Below, piece by piece: positions 15,447 to 21,051 of a stretch of 21,051 nt of DNA. The notes under the pieces were generated by a model. It was not told where the DNA came from. It saw nothing but the letters and a program-made list of their open reading frames with translations, and did no database searches. Position 1 is the stretch's first letter; each line of letters begins with the position of its first letter. This DNA is from Firmicutes bacterium UBA911 (GTDB lineage: Bacteria > Bacillota > Desulfotomaculia > Desulfotomaculales > Desulforudaceae), in contig DBEH01000039.1 of NCBI GenBank assembly GCA_002294005.1, positions 1 through 21,051 of the forward strand, written 5' to 3'. The translations under genes were made by a program, and so were the position numbers.

Positions 15447-15692
15447 TTGGCCAAGTGTCGGCTTTGCGGTGGCGGAGTAACTGCCAAGAGGGTTAATGTT
15501 CAACGGAGTTGGGATAATAAGTTAGTCATAATCACAGATGTTCCGGCTCACAGTTGTGACCAGTGCGGTGAATGTTTCTTTGATGCGGATGTAGCTCTGG
15601 AAATGGACCGGATCAAAAAAGCAACTCGCGTTCCCGGCGAAAAAATGATCCGAGTGCCCGTGCGCCCGTATACTGCCGAGGCACGAGGTTAG
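15447..15692 (+). CDS. YgiT-type zinc-finger protein (orphan antitoxin-like)
   Basis: 81 residues from a TTG at 15447, with AAGGAGGG about eight bases upstream. Residues 1-45 form the YgiT/MqsA zinc finger: C4xxC7, then after a short beta segment C37xxC40 (SCDQC), followed by GECFFDADVALEMD. In toxin-antitoxin pairs this domain belongs to the antitoxin and is usually preceded by a DUF4258 or MqsR-like toxin. Here the 190 bases upstream hold no open frame for a toxin and the MqsA DNA-binding HTH is missing, so it is an orphan. It is the only convincing plus-strand protein gene in the window. A perfect 15-bp hairpin follows the stop. Confidence 0.85.
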   Translation: MAKCRLCGGGVTAKRVNVQRSWDNKLVIITDVPAHSCDQCGECFFDADVALEMDRIKKATRVPGEKMIRVPVRPYTAEARG

Positions 15693-15727
15693 AATGGTCC
15701 ATTGAGTGGGAGGGGTGATGAGGAGTG

Positions 15728-15760
15728 GGAGAAGCCGGCCCGGTGCGGGCCGGCTTCTCC
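15728..15760. terminator. Strong hairpin between convergent genes
   Basis: Perfect 15-bp arms (15728-15742 and 15746-15760, GGAGAAGCCGGCCCG and its complement) around a GTG loop. It lies between the stop of the plus-strand YgiT-type gene (15692) and the stop of the minus-strand DUF1540 gene (15766), so it probably ends both. Neither side has a clear T-run. Confidence 0.65.
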
Positions 15761-15765
15761 TGTGC

Positions 15766-15918
15766 TCAGCTTTTCGGTTTAAAGGTTTCACACTTGGTTT
15801 GATCGGAGTTCTTGGCGTTACTGAGCTGTGCGTCACGGGCCACCTGGATCATCGACGCGTCACACATGACGTTTCGGTTGTAGTGGCATTCGGTAACGCT
15901 GCACTTGATATCGGGCAT
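15766..15918 (-). CDS. DUF1540 domain protein
   Basis: 50 residues, ATG at 15918 with GGAGG about nine bases upstream. The whole chain is one DUF1540 unit: DIKCSVTECHYN, a Cys at 19 (NVMCDASMIQV), a polar linker, then TKCETFKPKS. The four cysteines (6, 11, 19, 43) in the pattern CxxxxC...C...C are the family's hallmark and suggest metal binding. DUF1540 proteins are common in clostridia and bacilli, often as one or two short copies; their function is not established. It is monocistronic and ends at the shared hairpin 15728-15760. Confidence 0.88.
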   Translation of the reverse strand: MPDIKCSVTECHYNRNVMCDASMIQVARDAQLSNAKNSDQTKCETFKPKS

Positions 15919-16025
15919 AATGTCCCACCTCCTTCCGAAAGCCTTTAGTTATTCTGACCACGGAATTATGGAATTATTCGGGGCGGCGCGCCATACAAGA
16001 ACTTGGGCGCGCAACAAGGCGTTTT

Positions 16026-16261
16026 TCACCACATGCCGGGAAGAACAGGGCAAGATTTCAGGTCCACTGTCCGGTGGCACAGATGTTCTATCAGCGGCCG
16101 ATCGTGGCTGATCACCAGCACGCCGAGATTCCGTTCCCGCACCAGGCCAAGCACCACGTGCCAGATCTGGGCCTGGGTGACGGCATCGAGCATCGTGGTT
16201 ATCTCGTCGGCGATCAGGTAGCGGGTCCGTGGTCCGAGGGCCCGCACCAGGCATTTAAGGC
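16026..16261 (-). pseudogene. Remnant of an oligopeptide/nickel-type ABC transporter ATPase
   Basis: About 75 codons survive. They cover the Walker B region (RYLIADEITTMLDAVTQAQIW), with Glu after the Walker B Asp, and the H-loop (LGVLVISHDRPLIEHLCHR), as in the DppF/OppF branch. The Walker A and signature motif are missing: homology stops at about 16261, where the 3' end of the HD-GYP gene begins. The C-terminus quickly loses similarity before the stop. It cannot hydrolyse ATP and is best read as a gene truncated by a rearrangement. Confidence 0.75.
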
Positions 16262-16294
16262 ATACGCAGACTCGCGGCTACCTGAAACCAAAGG

Positions 16295-16942
16295 TCAGGC
16301 AATGGTCCGATAGTATTCCTGAAACTCCATGCGCAGCGGTTCTTCAAGAACCAGGCGCGCCAAGCGCGCGTCGAACTGGCGGCCGCAGCCCCGTACGATC
16401 TCTCCGGCGCACTGCTCCCAGGACAGCGCCTTCCGGTAAGGCCGGTCGGCAAGCATGGCGTCAATGGCGTCGCAAACGGCGATGATCCGGGAACCCGGCG
16501 GAATGGCCGTCCCCGCCAGGCCTGACGGGTAACCGCCGCCGTCCCACCGCTCATGGTGGTGCAGCACGATGCGCGATACCTCCGCCAGTACCGGAGAAGC
16601 ACGCAAGATGGCGCTCCCGAGAACCGGATGCCTCTGTACGGTCTTCATCTCCGGCCCCGTCAACCGGCCGGTCTTGAAGAGGATGGCATCGGGGATGCCG
16701 ATTTTTCCGATATCGTGCAGGTGGGCGGCGATGTGCACGGTTTCCAGGCCCTCCACGGCCAGCCCGGCGGCGGCGCCCAGCCGTACCGCCATATCGGCCA
16801 CCCGCGACGAATGCCCGGCGGAGTAATGATCCCGGGTGTCCAGGGCCGCCACCAGGCATTCGATGGTGTCGTGATAGACGTCGTACAAGTCGGGCTTCCG
16901 CTCCCGCGGCCCGGCGGGGACGGTCGCGGATGCAGTCCCCAT
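16295..16942 (-). CDS. HD-GYP domain protein, probable c-di-GMP phosphodiesterase
   Basis: 215 residues from the ATG at 16942; a TTG at 16984 with GGGAG nine bases upstream, or a TTG at 17050, would extend it. From about residue 20 the chain is a complete HD-GYP domain: DTRDHYSAGHSSRVA, the HD pair in HLHDIGKIGIPDAIL, HPVLGSAIL, HHHERWDGGGYPSGL with the GYP motif, and CDAIDAMLADRPYRKALS. All expected metal and substrate residues are present. No input or membrane domain is attached, so it would act in the cytoplasm as a stand-alone enzyme. C-di-GMP commonly controls type IV pili, so a link with the pilus locus is plausible but not shown. The 3' end abuts an ABC-ATPase remnant. Confidence 0.88.
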   Translation of the reverse strand: MGTASATVPAGPRERKPDLYDVYHDTIECLVAALDTRDHYSAGHSSRVADMAVRLGAAAGLAVEGLETVHIAAHLHDIGKIGIPDAILFKTGRLTGPEMKTVQRHPVLGSAILRASPVLAEVSRIVLHHHERWDGGGYPSGLAGTAIPPGSRIIAVCDAIDAMLADRPYRKALSWEQCAGEIVRGCGRQFDARLARLVLEEPLRMEFQEYYRTIA

Positions 16943-17060
16943 GCCGCACGTGCACCGCGACTCTTGAGCGACCGGTATCCGCAAAAGACCATCTCCCCCA
17001 TTTCCGGAGTTTCTCCGCGACGTTTGCCGGACCTGACGTCCCCTTGCCAAGGCAAACCTG

Positions 17061-17171
17061 GCTGCACACCATCCGGTCCAGTCGTGCGACCATCCCCAAA
17101 TACGGTTTTGGCGTGCTCTCCTCCGGGCGCATTGCTACACACCGTCAGATCCCGTCGTGCGACCCATCCCC
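17061..17171. repeat. Imperfect direct repeat, two ~37-base units
   Basis: Units at 17061-17097 and 17134-17171 share GCTRCACACC, then GTCGTGCGACC and CATCCCC, with a few substitutions and a one-base indel; 36 bases separate them. They lie between the DUF2325 stop and the HD-GYP gene. Origin unknown. Confidence 0.6.
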
Positions 17172-17501
17172 TCAGGCTCCCTTGGCGCGTTGGGGACAGC
17201 TTCCGGCACCGCAGCACTCATCGCACAGTACCCGGTCCATCTCGCTTTTGATGTGGCACCAGGCACGACGCGCAAAGACGGTCCGGCAAGGTCCATTCCG
17301 GCAGGTTCCCTTGATCTTCCGGGCCAGCCCGTGGTTCACATAGTCCGTTAAGACAAGCACGACATCCACGTTTTGGGTGACCTTAAGCTCCAGGTCGCCC
17401 TTTTTTCGCCCGGAAACGTGCCGGATATCCTTGAATCCGAGACGGCGCAGGTTGTCCAAAATGTTGCCCAGCCTGTCTCCGCCGATGATCAGAATAGACA
17501 T
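17172..17501 (-). CDS. DUF2325 domain protein with a Cys-rich tail
   Basis: 109 residues, ATG at 17501. Residues 1-80 match the DUF2325 pattern: MSILIIGGDRLGNILDNL, DIRHVSGRKKGD, VDVVLVLTDYVNHGLARKIK. This resembles a small Rossmann-like domain. The remainder is unusually Cys-rich: GTCRNGPCR, RRAWCHIK, LCDECCGAGSC, giving eight cysteines. DUF2325 function is not established; some members sit next to iron or metal genes. Its own promoter (17566-17594) carries the same kind of operator as the downstream-oriented feo promoter, so it is probably made when iron or manganese is scarce. Metal or redox sensing through the Cys cluster is inference. Confidence 0.87.
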   Translation of the reverse strand: MSILIIGGDRLGNILDNLRRLGFKDIRHVSGRKKGDLELKVTQNVDVVLVLTDYVNHGLARKIKGTCRNGPCRTVFARRAWCHIKSEMDRVLCDECCGAGSCPQRAKGA

Positions 17502-17540
17502 CTTTTAACCCCCCGCACTTAGTAAATGGTCCTAATAATG

Positions 17541-17554
17541 TTAGCGCAATCTAA
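17541..17554 (-). promoter_or_regulatory. DtxR/MntR-like operator of the DUF2325 gene
   Basis: TTAGCGCAATCTAA fits TTAG-N6-CTAA and starts eleven bases downstream of the -10 hexamer, over the transcription start. Confidence 0.6.
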
Positions 17555-17565
17555 CTTTATACCCC

Positions 17566-17594
17566 AGTTTATCCGACCGGGCCGCGCTTGTCAA
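17566..17594 (-). promoter_or_regulatory. Sigma-A promoter of the DUF2325 gene
   Basis: TTGACA (17589-17594), 17 bases, TAAACT (17566-17571) on the minus strand. Confidence 0.75.
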
Positions 17595-17790
17595 TGAAAA
17601 ACCCGCGGAAAAACGAAAGATTTTTAAGCGGATCCGCCCGACCAGAAAAAGGTCCGCGTAGATGTGATCCTCGCCCTGACGGCTACTGCGATGTAGCCTT
17701 CTGCACTGACCACAACATCGGCCTTCCCAAACGGTATTTCGGGGCTCAATCCCTTCAGCGTTAGCCGGCCCGTTACCTTGAGACAAGAAA

Positions 17791-17809
17791 AAGGGGGACA
17801 GTCCCCCTT
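17791..17809 (-). terminator. Terminator of the feo operon, REP-like palindrome
   Basis: AAGGGGGA-CAG-TCCCCCTT, eight perfect pairs; on the minus strand a TTTCTTG tail extends the T-run of the 3' arm. It lies about 30 bases past the stop of the last feo gene. A second half-copy, TCCCCCTTTTTT, sits at 17821-17832. The sequence type recalls the palindrome at 759-779, so a mobile palindrome may have been recruited as a terminator. Confidence 0.65.
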
Positions 17810-17840
17810 GTTTGGACCAGTCCCCCTTTTTTGTTCTGAT

Positions 17841-18023
17841 TTAAGACTGGTTCCGGTCGTCCGCGCAATGCTTTTCGGCGCCTGTGCGCCCGCCGCAGCC
17901 TGAGCCCGAGCCGCAGCCGCAACCGGACGACGAACCGTCTTTGGGGTTCATCTTGCCCCGAAACTGCAAGCCGATGAGCACAACCGCCGCAATGCCGATG
18001 CCGACGATAACCGCCGTTTCCAC
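17841..18023 (-). CDS. FeoB-associated Cys-rich membrane protein
   Basis: 60 residues, GTG start at 18023 with GGGAGG nine bases upstream. One N-terminal membrane helix (AVIVGIGIAAVVLIGLQF) is followed by a basic stop-transfer (RGKMNPK), then a Gly/Ser/Cys segment (SSSGCGCGSGSGCGG) and a late Cys. This is the layout of the PF12669-type FeoB-associated proteins that close many clostridial feo operons. The cysteines probably handle ferrous iron at the cytoplasmic face of FeoB, although no role has been firmly shown. It starts 49 bases after the feoB stop. Confidence 0.85.
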   Translation of the reverse strand: METAVIVGIGIAAVVLIGLQFRGKMNPKDGSSSGCGCGSGSGCGGRTGAEKHCADDRNQS

Positions 18024-18072
18024 GCTACTCGCCTCCCGTCCTCAAACAAAAAGCCCGCGGCGCCGGCCCGGA

Positions 18073-20118
18073 TCAACCGAGGCCAAAGAGCCGCCCGCCC
18101 TGGTAAACCAGAAAGGCCATTACCCAGCCGAGGGTCAGGCTGTATGCCACCGCGAAACCGGTCCAGCGCCACGAATTGGTCTCTCTTTTGATGGTGGCGA
18201 TGGCGGCCACGCAGGGAATGTAAATGAGGGACATCACCATGAAGGCGTAGGCCGAGAGCGGCGTCCAGTAGGTCTGAATCGCCGCGGCCAGCCCCTCCTC
18301 CCCGATGCCGTAAACCACGCCGAACGTGCCAACCACGACCTCCTTGGCCAGCAGGCCGAAGATGAGGGCGGCCGCCGCTTCCCAGGTGCCGAATCCGAGC
18401 GGCGCAAAGACCGGCGCCACGAAGCCGCCGATGGCGCCCAGATAGCTCTCCCGGCCGGCGAACTCCACGCCGGCGGGCAGATTGGCCAAAACCCAGATAA
18501 TGATGACGACCGAGAAGATGACCGTTCCCGCCCGCTTGATAAAGGCCCAGCCCCGTTCCCACATGTGGATGAGCACCCCTTTGAGGGTCGGCACCCGGTA
18601 GGGGGGCAGTTCCATCACGAAGGGCGACACCTCGCCCTTGAACAGGAAGCGCTTGAACAAAACACCCATCACAATCGCCAGGACGATCCCGAGAAGATAC
18701 AGGGAGAAGATGACCAAACCCTGATAGGCGGCAAAAAAGACGCCCACAAAAAGCACGTAAACCGGCAGCCGGGCCGCGCAGGACATCAACGGGGTGATCA
18801 GGATGGTGATCATCCGGTCACGCCGGTTCTCCAGGGTGCGGCAGGCCATGATCGCCGGCACGTTGCAGCCGAAACCGACCAGCAGCGGAATGAAGGACTT
18901 GCCGTGCAGCCCCAGCCGGTGCATAAAGCGGTCCATTACGTAAGCCGCACGCGCCATATACCCGCTGTCCTCGAGCAGGGAAATGGCGAAGAAAATCAGG
19001 AAGATCGGCGGGATAAAGACCAGTACCGAGCCGACGCCCCCGATGATGCCGTCGACCACCAGGGAGGCGACCAGTTCGTTGGCAATAAGTGCTCCGGCGA
19101 CCGCGCCCAGCCACCCGAAGAACGCCTCCACGTAACCGCTCAGCGGGCCGCCCAAAACAAAGGTGAATTGGAACACCGCAAACATGGACAAAAAGAAGAT
19201 CGGGATACCGAGCAAGCGGTTGGTCACCACGCGGTCGATCCGGTCGGAGACGGACAGGCGGTCCTCGACGGTGCTCTTGCGGGTCACCGTTTCCCTGATC
19301 AGCCCCCCGATGAACCCGTAGCGCCGGTCCGCGAACAGGGATTCCGGGTCCAGCCCGGTTACGCGCTCAATGTGCGCGGCCACCTCGTCGCGCAGCTTAA
19401 TGATCTCGCCGGCCCGCGGTGATTGCATCACCCGGCCGTAAATGCTCTCGTCGCCTTCCAGCAGCTTGACGGCCACCCAGCGGGCGGGCAGGTGCTTGAT
19501 TGTCTCCACCCCGGCCAGGGCCGCCTCCAGCTTGGCAATGCCCGGCTCGGCCTCTTTGCCGTAGTCTATCGTGAAGGCGCGGCCCGGTTCTTTCCCGGCC
19601 GCGCCGACCGCCGCGGCGACCAGTTCGGAAGTGCCCTTGTTGCGCACGGCCACGGTGGGCACCACGGGCACGCCCAGGATTCCGGCCATGGCCTCCAGGT
19701 CAATCCTGATCTGCTTCTTTTCGGCCTCGTCGAACATGTTCAAGGCGATAACCACGTTGGCGCCCATCTCCATGAGCTGGGTGGTGAGGTACAGATTGCG
19801 CTCCAGATTGGAGGCGTCGACAATGTTGATCACCAGGTCCGGTTCCCCGGAGAGGATGTAGTTCCGGGCCACCGCTTCGTCTTCCGAAAAGGCCCCCAGG
19901 CTGTACGTGCCCGGCAGGTCGACCACCCGGACGACCACATCGTCCCGGATGTGCCGGCCTTCCTTTTTCTCGACCGTCACCCCCGGCCAGTTCCCCACGT
20001 GCTGCCGCGCCCCGGTCAGGTTGTTGAACATCGAGGTCTTGCCGGAATTCGGGTTGCCGGCCAGACCGACGGTAATCTCTTTCGGTGTTTTCGCCGCCGC
20101 TTGGCTAGACGCCACCAT
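18073..20118 (-). CDS. feoB: Ferrous iron transporter FeoB
   Basis: 681 residues from the ATG at 20118, which follows a GGGGGGC ribosome site; a longer frame upstream overlaps feoA and lacks family similarity. Cytoplasmic G domain: G1 GNPNSGKT (21-28), G2 around T48 in WPGVTVE, G3 DLPG (67-70), G4 NMFD (127-130), then the helical GDI-like domain to about residue 260. The membrane part has two Gate repeats, the first with GFGCNVPAIMACRTLENRRD and PLMSCAARLPVYV, the conserved Cys gate. The C-terminal half includes the KRETNSWRW loop. FeoB imports Fe(II) across the cytoplasmic membrane. It is third in feoA-feoA-feoB-Cys-rich protein, expressed from the promoter at 20753-20781. Confidence 0.96.
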   Translation of the reverse strand: MVASSQAAAKTPKEITVGLAGNPNSGKTSMFNNLTGARQHVGNWPGVTVEKKEGRHIRDDVVVRVVDLPGTYSLGAFSEDEAVARNYILSGEPDLVINIVDASNLERNLYLTTQLMEMGANVVIALNMFDEAEKKQIRIDLEAMAGILGVPVVPTVAVRNKGTSELVAAAVGAAGKEPGRAFTIDYGKEAEPGIAKLEAALAGVETIKHLPARWVAVKLLEGDESIYGRVMQSPRAGEIIKLRDEVAAHIERVTGLDPESLFADRRYGFIGGLIRETVTRKSTVEDRLSVSDRIDRVVTNRLLGIPIFFLSMFAVFQFTFVLGGPLSGYVEAFFGWLGAVAGALIANELVASLVVDGIIGGVGSVLVFIPPIFLIFFAISLLEDSGYMARAAYVMDRFMHRLGLHGKSFIPLLVGFGCNVPAIMACRTLENRRDRMITILITPLMSCAARLPVYVLFVGVFFAAYQGLVIFSLYLLGIVLAIVMGVLFKRFLFKGEVSPFVMELPPYRVPTLKGVLIHMWERGWAFIKRAGTVIFSVVIIIWVLANLPAGVEFAGRESYLGAIGGFVAPVFAPLGFGTWEAAAALIFGLLAKEVVVGTFGVVYGIGEEGLAAAIQTYWTPLSAYAFMVMSLIYIPCVAAIATIKRETNSWRWTGFAVAYSLTLGWVMAFLVYQGGRLFGLG

Positions 20119-20152
20119 TTCGCCCCCCAAATGAATAAACTTCGGTCGCTCG

Positions 20153-20425
20153 CTATTTGACCGGCGACCGACCATCCAGTTCTCGACCATCCAGTTCTTC
20201 CACCATGATCTTCTGTGCGGCTCCCCGGCCCAATGCCACCCGGCCGTCACCAAGGGAAATGATCAACGGGCCGCAGGACTGGCTTTGCACCACCCTTACC
20301 ACGCTGCCCCTGACGAACCCCAACTCGCCCAACCGCCGGCGGAGTTCCTTTCCGCCACTCACCTCCCGCACCACGGCCTCCCGGCCCGGCGCAAGAAACC
20401 CCAGAGGCAGTACCGAACTCAACAC
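20153..20425 (-). CDS. feoA: FeoA family protein (second copy)
   Basis: 90 residues, GTG start at 20425 immediately after the TAA of the preceding feoA, so translation should be coupled. SH3-like FeoA core: LGFLAPGREAVVREVSGGKELRRRLGELGFVRGSVVRVV, then LIISLGDGRVALGRGAAQKIMVE. Small cytoplasmic partner of FeoB. It diverges from the first copy, which suggests division of labour and not a recent duplication. The C-terminal tail repeats ELDG-RELDG just before feoB. Confidence 0.92.
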   Translation of the reverse strand: MLSSVLPLGFLAPGREAVVREVSGGKELRRRLGELGFVRGSVVRVVQSQSCGPLIISLGDGRVALGRGAAQKIMVEELDGRELDGRSPVK

Positions 20426-20668
20426 TTAATCCACCTCCACCGTCACCGCCTCGGCCTCCCGCCGACGCAGGGTCAGGCTGTAACCCTTCACCAGCACCTC
20501 GATCGGATCGCCCAGGGGGGCCATCCCTTTCAGCCTGATTTCGGTACCGGGCACCAGGCCCATTTCCAGAATACGCCGCTTGAGAAGGCCGGAACCGACC
20601 ACACCGACAACCCTGCCGCTGTCCCCGGGCCGGAGCTTGTTGAGCGTTTTCGCCTCTTTCGCGTCCAT
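20426..20668 (-). CDS. feoA: FeoA family protein (first copy)
   Basis: 80 residues, ATG at 20668 behind a GGGGGTGAGG ribosome site. FeoA SH3-like domain: LNKLRPGDSGRVVGVVGSG, LLKRRILEMGLVPGTEIRL, APLGDPIEVLVKGYSLTLRRREAEAVTVE. The conserved RRxLxMGxxPG turn is intact. First gene of the feo operon, about 78 nt downstream of the predicted transcription start. Confidence 0.93.
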   Translation of the reverse strand: MDAKEAKTLNKLRPGDSGRVVGVVGSGLLKRRILEMGLVPGTEIRLKGMAPLGDPIEVLVKGYSLTLRRREAEAVTVEVD

Positions 20669-20729
20669 CCCCGCCTCACCCCCTTAAACAGACCGGCAAA
20701 ACCAATGATCTGTGGCAACGTTAATAATC

Positions 20730-20743
20730 TTAGATACATTTAA
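20730..20743 (-). promoter_or_regulatory. DtxR/MntR-like operator of the feo operon
   Basis: TTAGATACATTTAA (TTAG-N6-TTAA) starts nine bases downstream of the -10. It is the weakest match of the four sites but holds the same position. The flanking sequence is AT-rich, with TTAATAATCTTAG overlapping its edge. Confidence 0.5.
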
Positions 20744-20752
20744 TCAATAAAC

Positions 20753-20781
20753 AGATTATCCCGCCAGGACCGGATTGTCAA
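20753..20781 (-). promoter_or_regulatory. Sigma-A promoter of the feo operon
   Basis: TTGACA (20776-20781), 17 bases, TAATCT (20753-20758) on the minus strand. Confidence 0.8.
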
Positions 20782-20851
20782 TAGGGATTTTCGCGGGTTT
20801 TACCGCGGGTAATGACCCCATTTTGGCCCCAAAACGATCCCAGAAAACAAG

Positions 20852-20886
20852 ACGGCAAGAACTTCCAACCCTAGAAGCCTTGCCGT
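20852..20886 (-). terminator. Terminator of tRNA-Cys
   Basis: Arms ACGGCAAG (20852-20859) and CTTGCCGT (20879-20886) pair perfectly, extended by GAAG/CTTC; the minus-strand tail is CTTGTTTTCT. It starts 12 bases after the encoded CCA. Confidence 0.75.
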
Positions 20887-20898
20887 TCTTATCTTCTT

Positions 20899-20974
20899 TG
20901 GAGGCGGCGGGCGGAATTGAACCGCCGAATAACGGTTTTGCAGACCGTCGCCTTAGCCATTTGGCTACGCCGCC
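20899..20974 (-). tRNA. tRNA-Cys (anticodon GCA), CCA encoded
   Basis: Cloverleaf on the minus strand: acceptor GGCGGCG pairs with CGCCGCC, discriminator T (U), CCA encoded at 20899-20901. D-loop AGCCAAATGGCTAAGGC. Anticodon stem ACGGT/ACCGT with loop CTGCAAA, hence anticodon GCA reading UGC/UGU. T arm GGCGG-TTCAATT-CCGCC. Confidence 0.96.
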
Positions 20975-20986
20975 CCGGTGAAGTTC

Positions 20987-21015
20987 AGTTTACCACAACC
21001 GGCGCCAGGTTTCAA
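20987..21015 (-). promoter_or_regulatory. Promoter of tRNA-Cys
   Basis: TTGAAA (21010-21015), 17 bases, TAAACT (20987-20992) on the minus strand, 12 bases before the mature 5' end. A further TTGACA occurs upstream near 21040. Confidence 0.65.
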
Positions 21016-21051
21016 GGTGCACGGGCTGATCGTCCGTGTCAAGAGTTAGTA

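Larger units (their letters stand above)
17502..17840. other. Intergenic region: promoter, possible decayed coding segment, terminator
   Basis: Right to left: the feo terminator and REP-like palindrome (17791-17830), a possible decayed coding segment, then promoter and operator of the DUF2325 gene. On the minus strand, 17632-17780 reads without a stop as a beta-strand-like sequence (LTLKGLSPEIPFGKADVVVS, then AEGYIAVAVRARI) but has no start codon or ribosome site. It may be the tail of a lost gene. Confidence 0.4.

Noticed and set aside
17884..19422. A 512-codon open frame on the plus strand
   Set aside because: It lies antisense to feoB, whose motifs are complete; the translation is low-complexity (His, Gln, Arg, Pro) as expected for a shadow frame in GC-rich DNA.
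1..21051. CRISPR array or phage defence island
   Set aside because: No regularly spaced repeats, Cas, restriction-modification or known defence genes are present.

Overview
The window looks like part of a chromosome from a GC-rich, spore-former-type Firmicute of the Desulfotomaculum/Pelotomaculum (Peptococcaceae-like) group. This is inferred, not proven. It rests on the protein families present (DUF2325, DUF1540, FeoA-FeoA-FeoB plus a FeoB-associated Cys-rich protein, a Gram-positive-style type IV pilus locus), strong GGAGG ribosome sites, frequent TTG/GTG starts and consensus sigma-A promoters. Almost every gene is on the minus strand, so transcription runs from high to low coordinates.

Layout, left to right: (1) 1-345, an in-frame mosaic remnant of a heavy-metal P-type ATPase, running off the left edge. 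(2) 450-1297, two small unrecognised genes: a His-rich helical protein, and a Cys-rich protein carrying GPGCRC repeats behind a strong promoter with two operator-like dyads. (3) 1434-10841, a type IV pilus / type II secretion-like assembly operon. In transcription order it encodes an O-antigen-ligase-family membrane protein, a double-headed pseudopilin, a PilM-PilN fusion, PilO, PilT, PilB, a possible 26-residue membrane peptide, and PilC. (4) 11009-11953, a separate prepilin gene. It follows a roughly 400-nt, hairpin-rich leader in which elements are duplicated and the Shine-Dalgarno site is buried in a perfect stem. (5) 12357-15253, a small unrecognised gene with its own operator-bearing promoter, then a MarR regulator and a full-size but frameshifted P1B-type ATPase. 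(6) 15447-16261, a YgiT-type zinc-finger orphan, a 50-residue DUF1540 protein and an ABC-ATPase remnant. (7) 16295-17501, an HD-GYP c-di-GMP phosphodiesterase-like protein and a DUF2325 protein. (8) 17841-20668, the ferrous iron uptake operon feoA-feoA-feoB-Cys-rich protein. (9) 20899-20974, tRNA-Cys(GCA) with its promoter and terminator.

Two themes stand out. First, four promoters spread over 20 kb share one design: TTGACA, a 17- or 18-nt spacer, a TAnnnT-type -10, then 9-11 nt later a TTAR-N6-YTAA dyad like a DtxR/MntR-family metal-repressor box. One drives feo; the other three drive the GPGCRC protein, the 85-residue protein at 12357-12614 and the DUF2325 protein. This predicts an iron- or manganese-responsive regulon with three poorly characterised members. 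Second, the pilus locus has unusual parts: a single-helix pseudopilin with two tandem heads, a Wzy_C-type ligase coupled to it, fused PilM-PilN, and a duplicated structured leader before the pilin. The locus lies between two directly oriented copies of P-type ATPase sequence. No prepilin peptidase and no metal repressor of the DtxR type are in the window.
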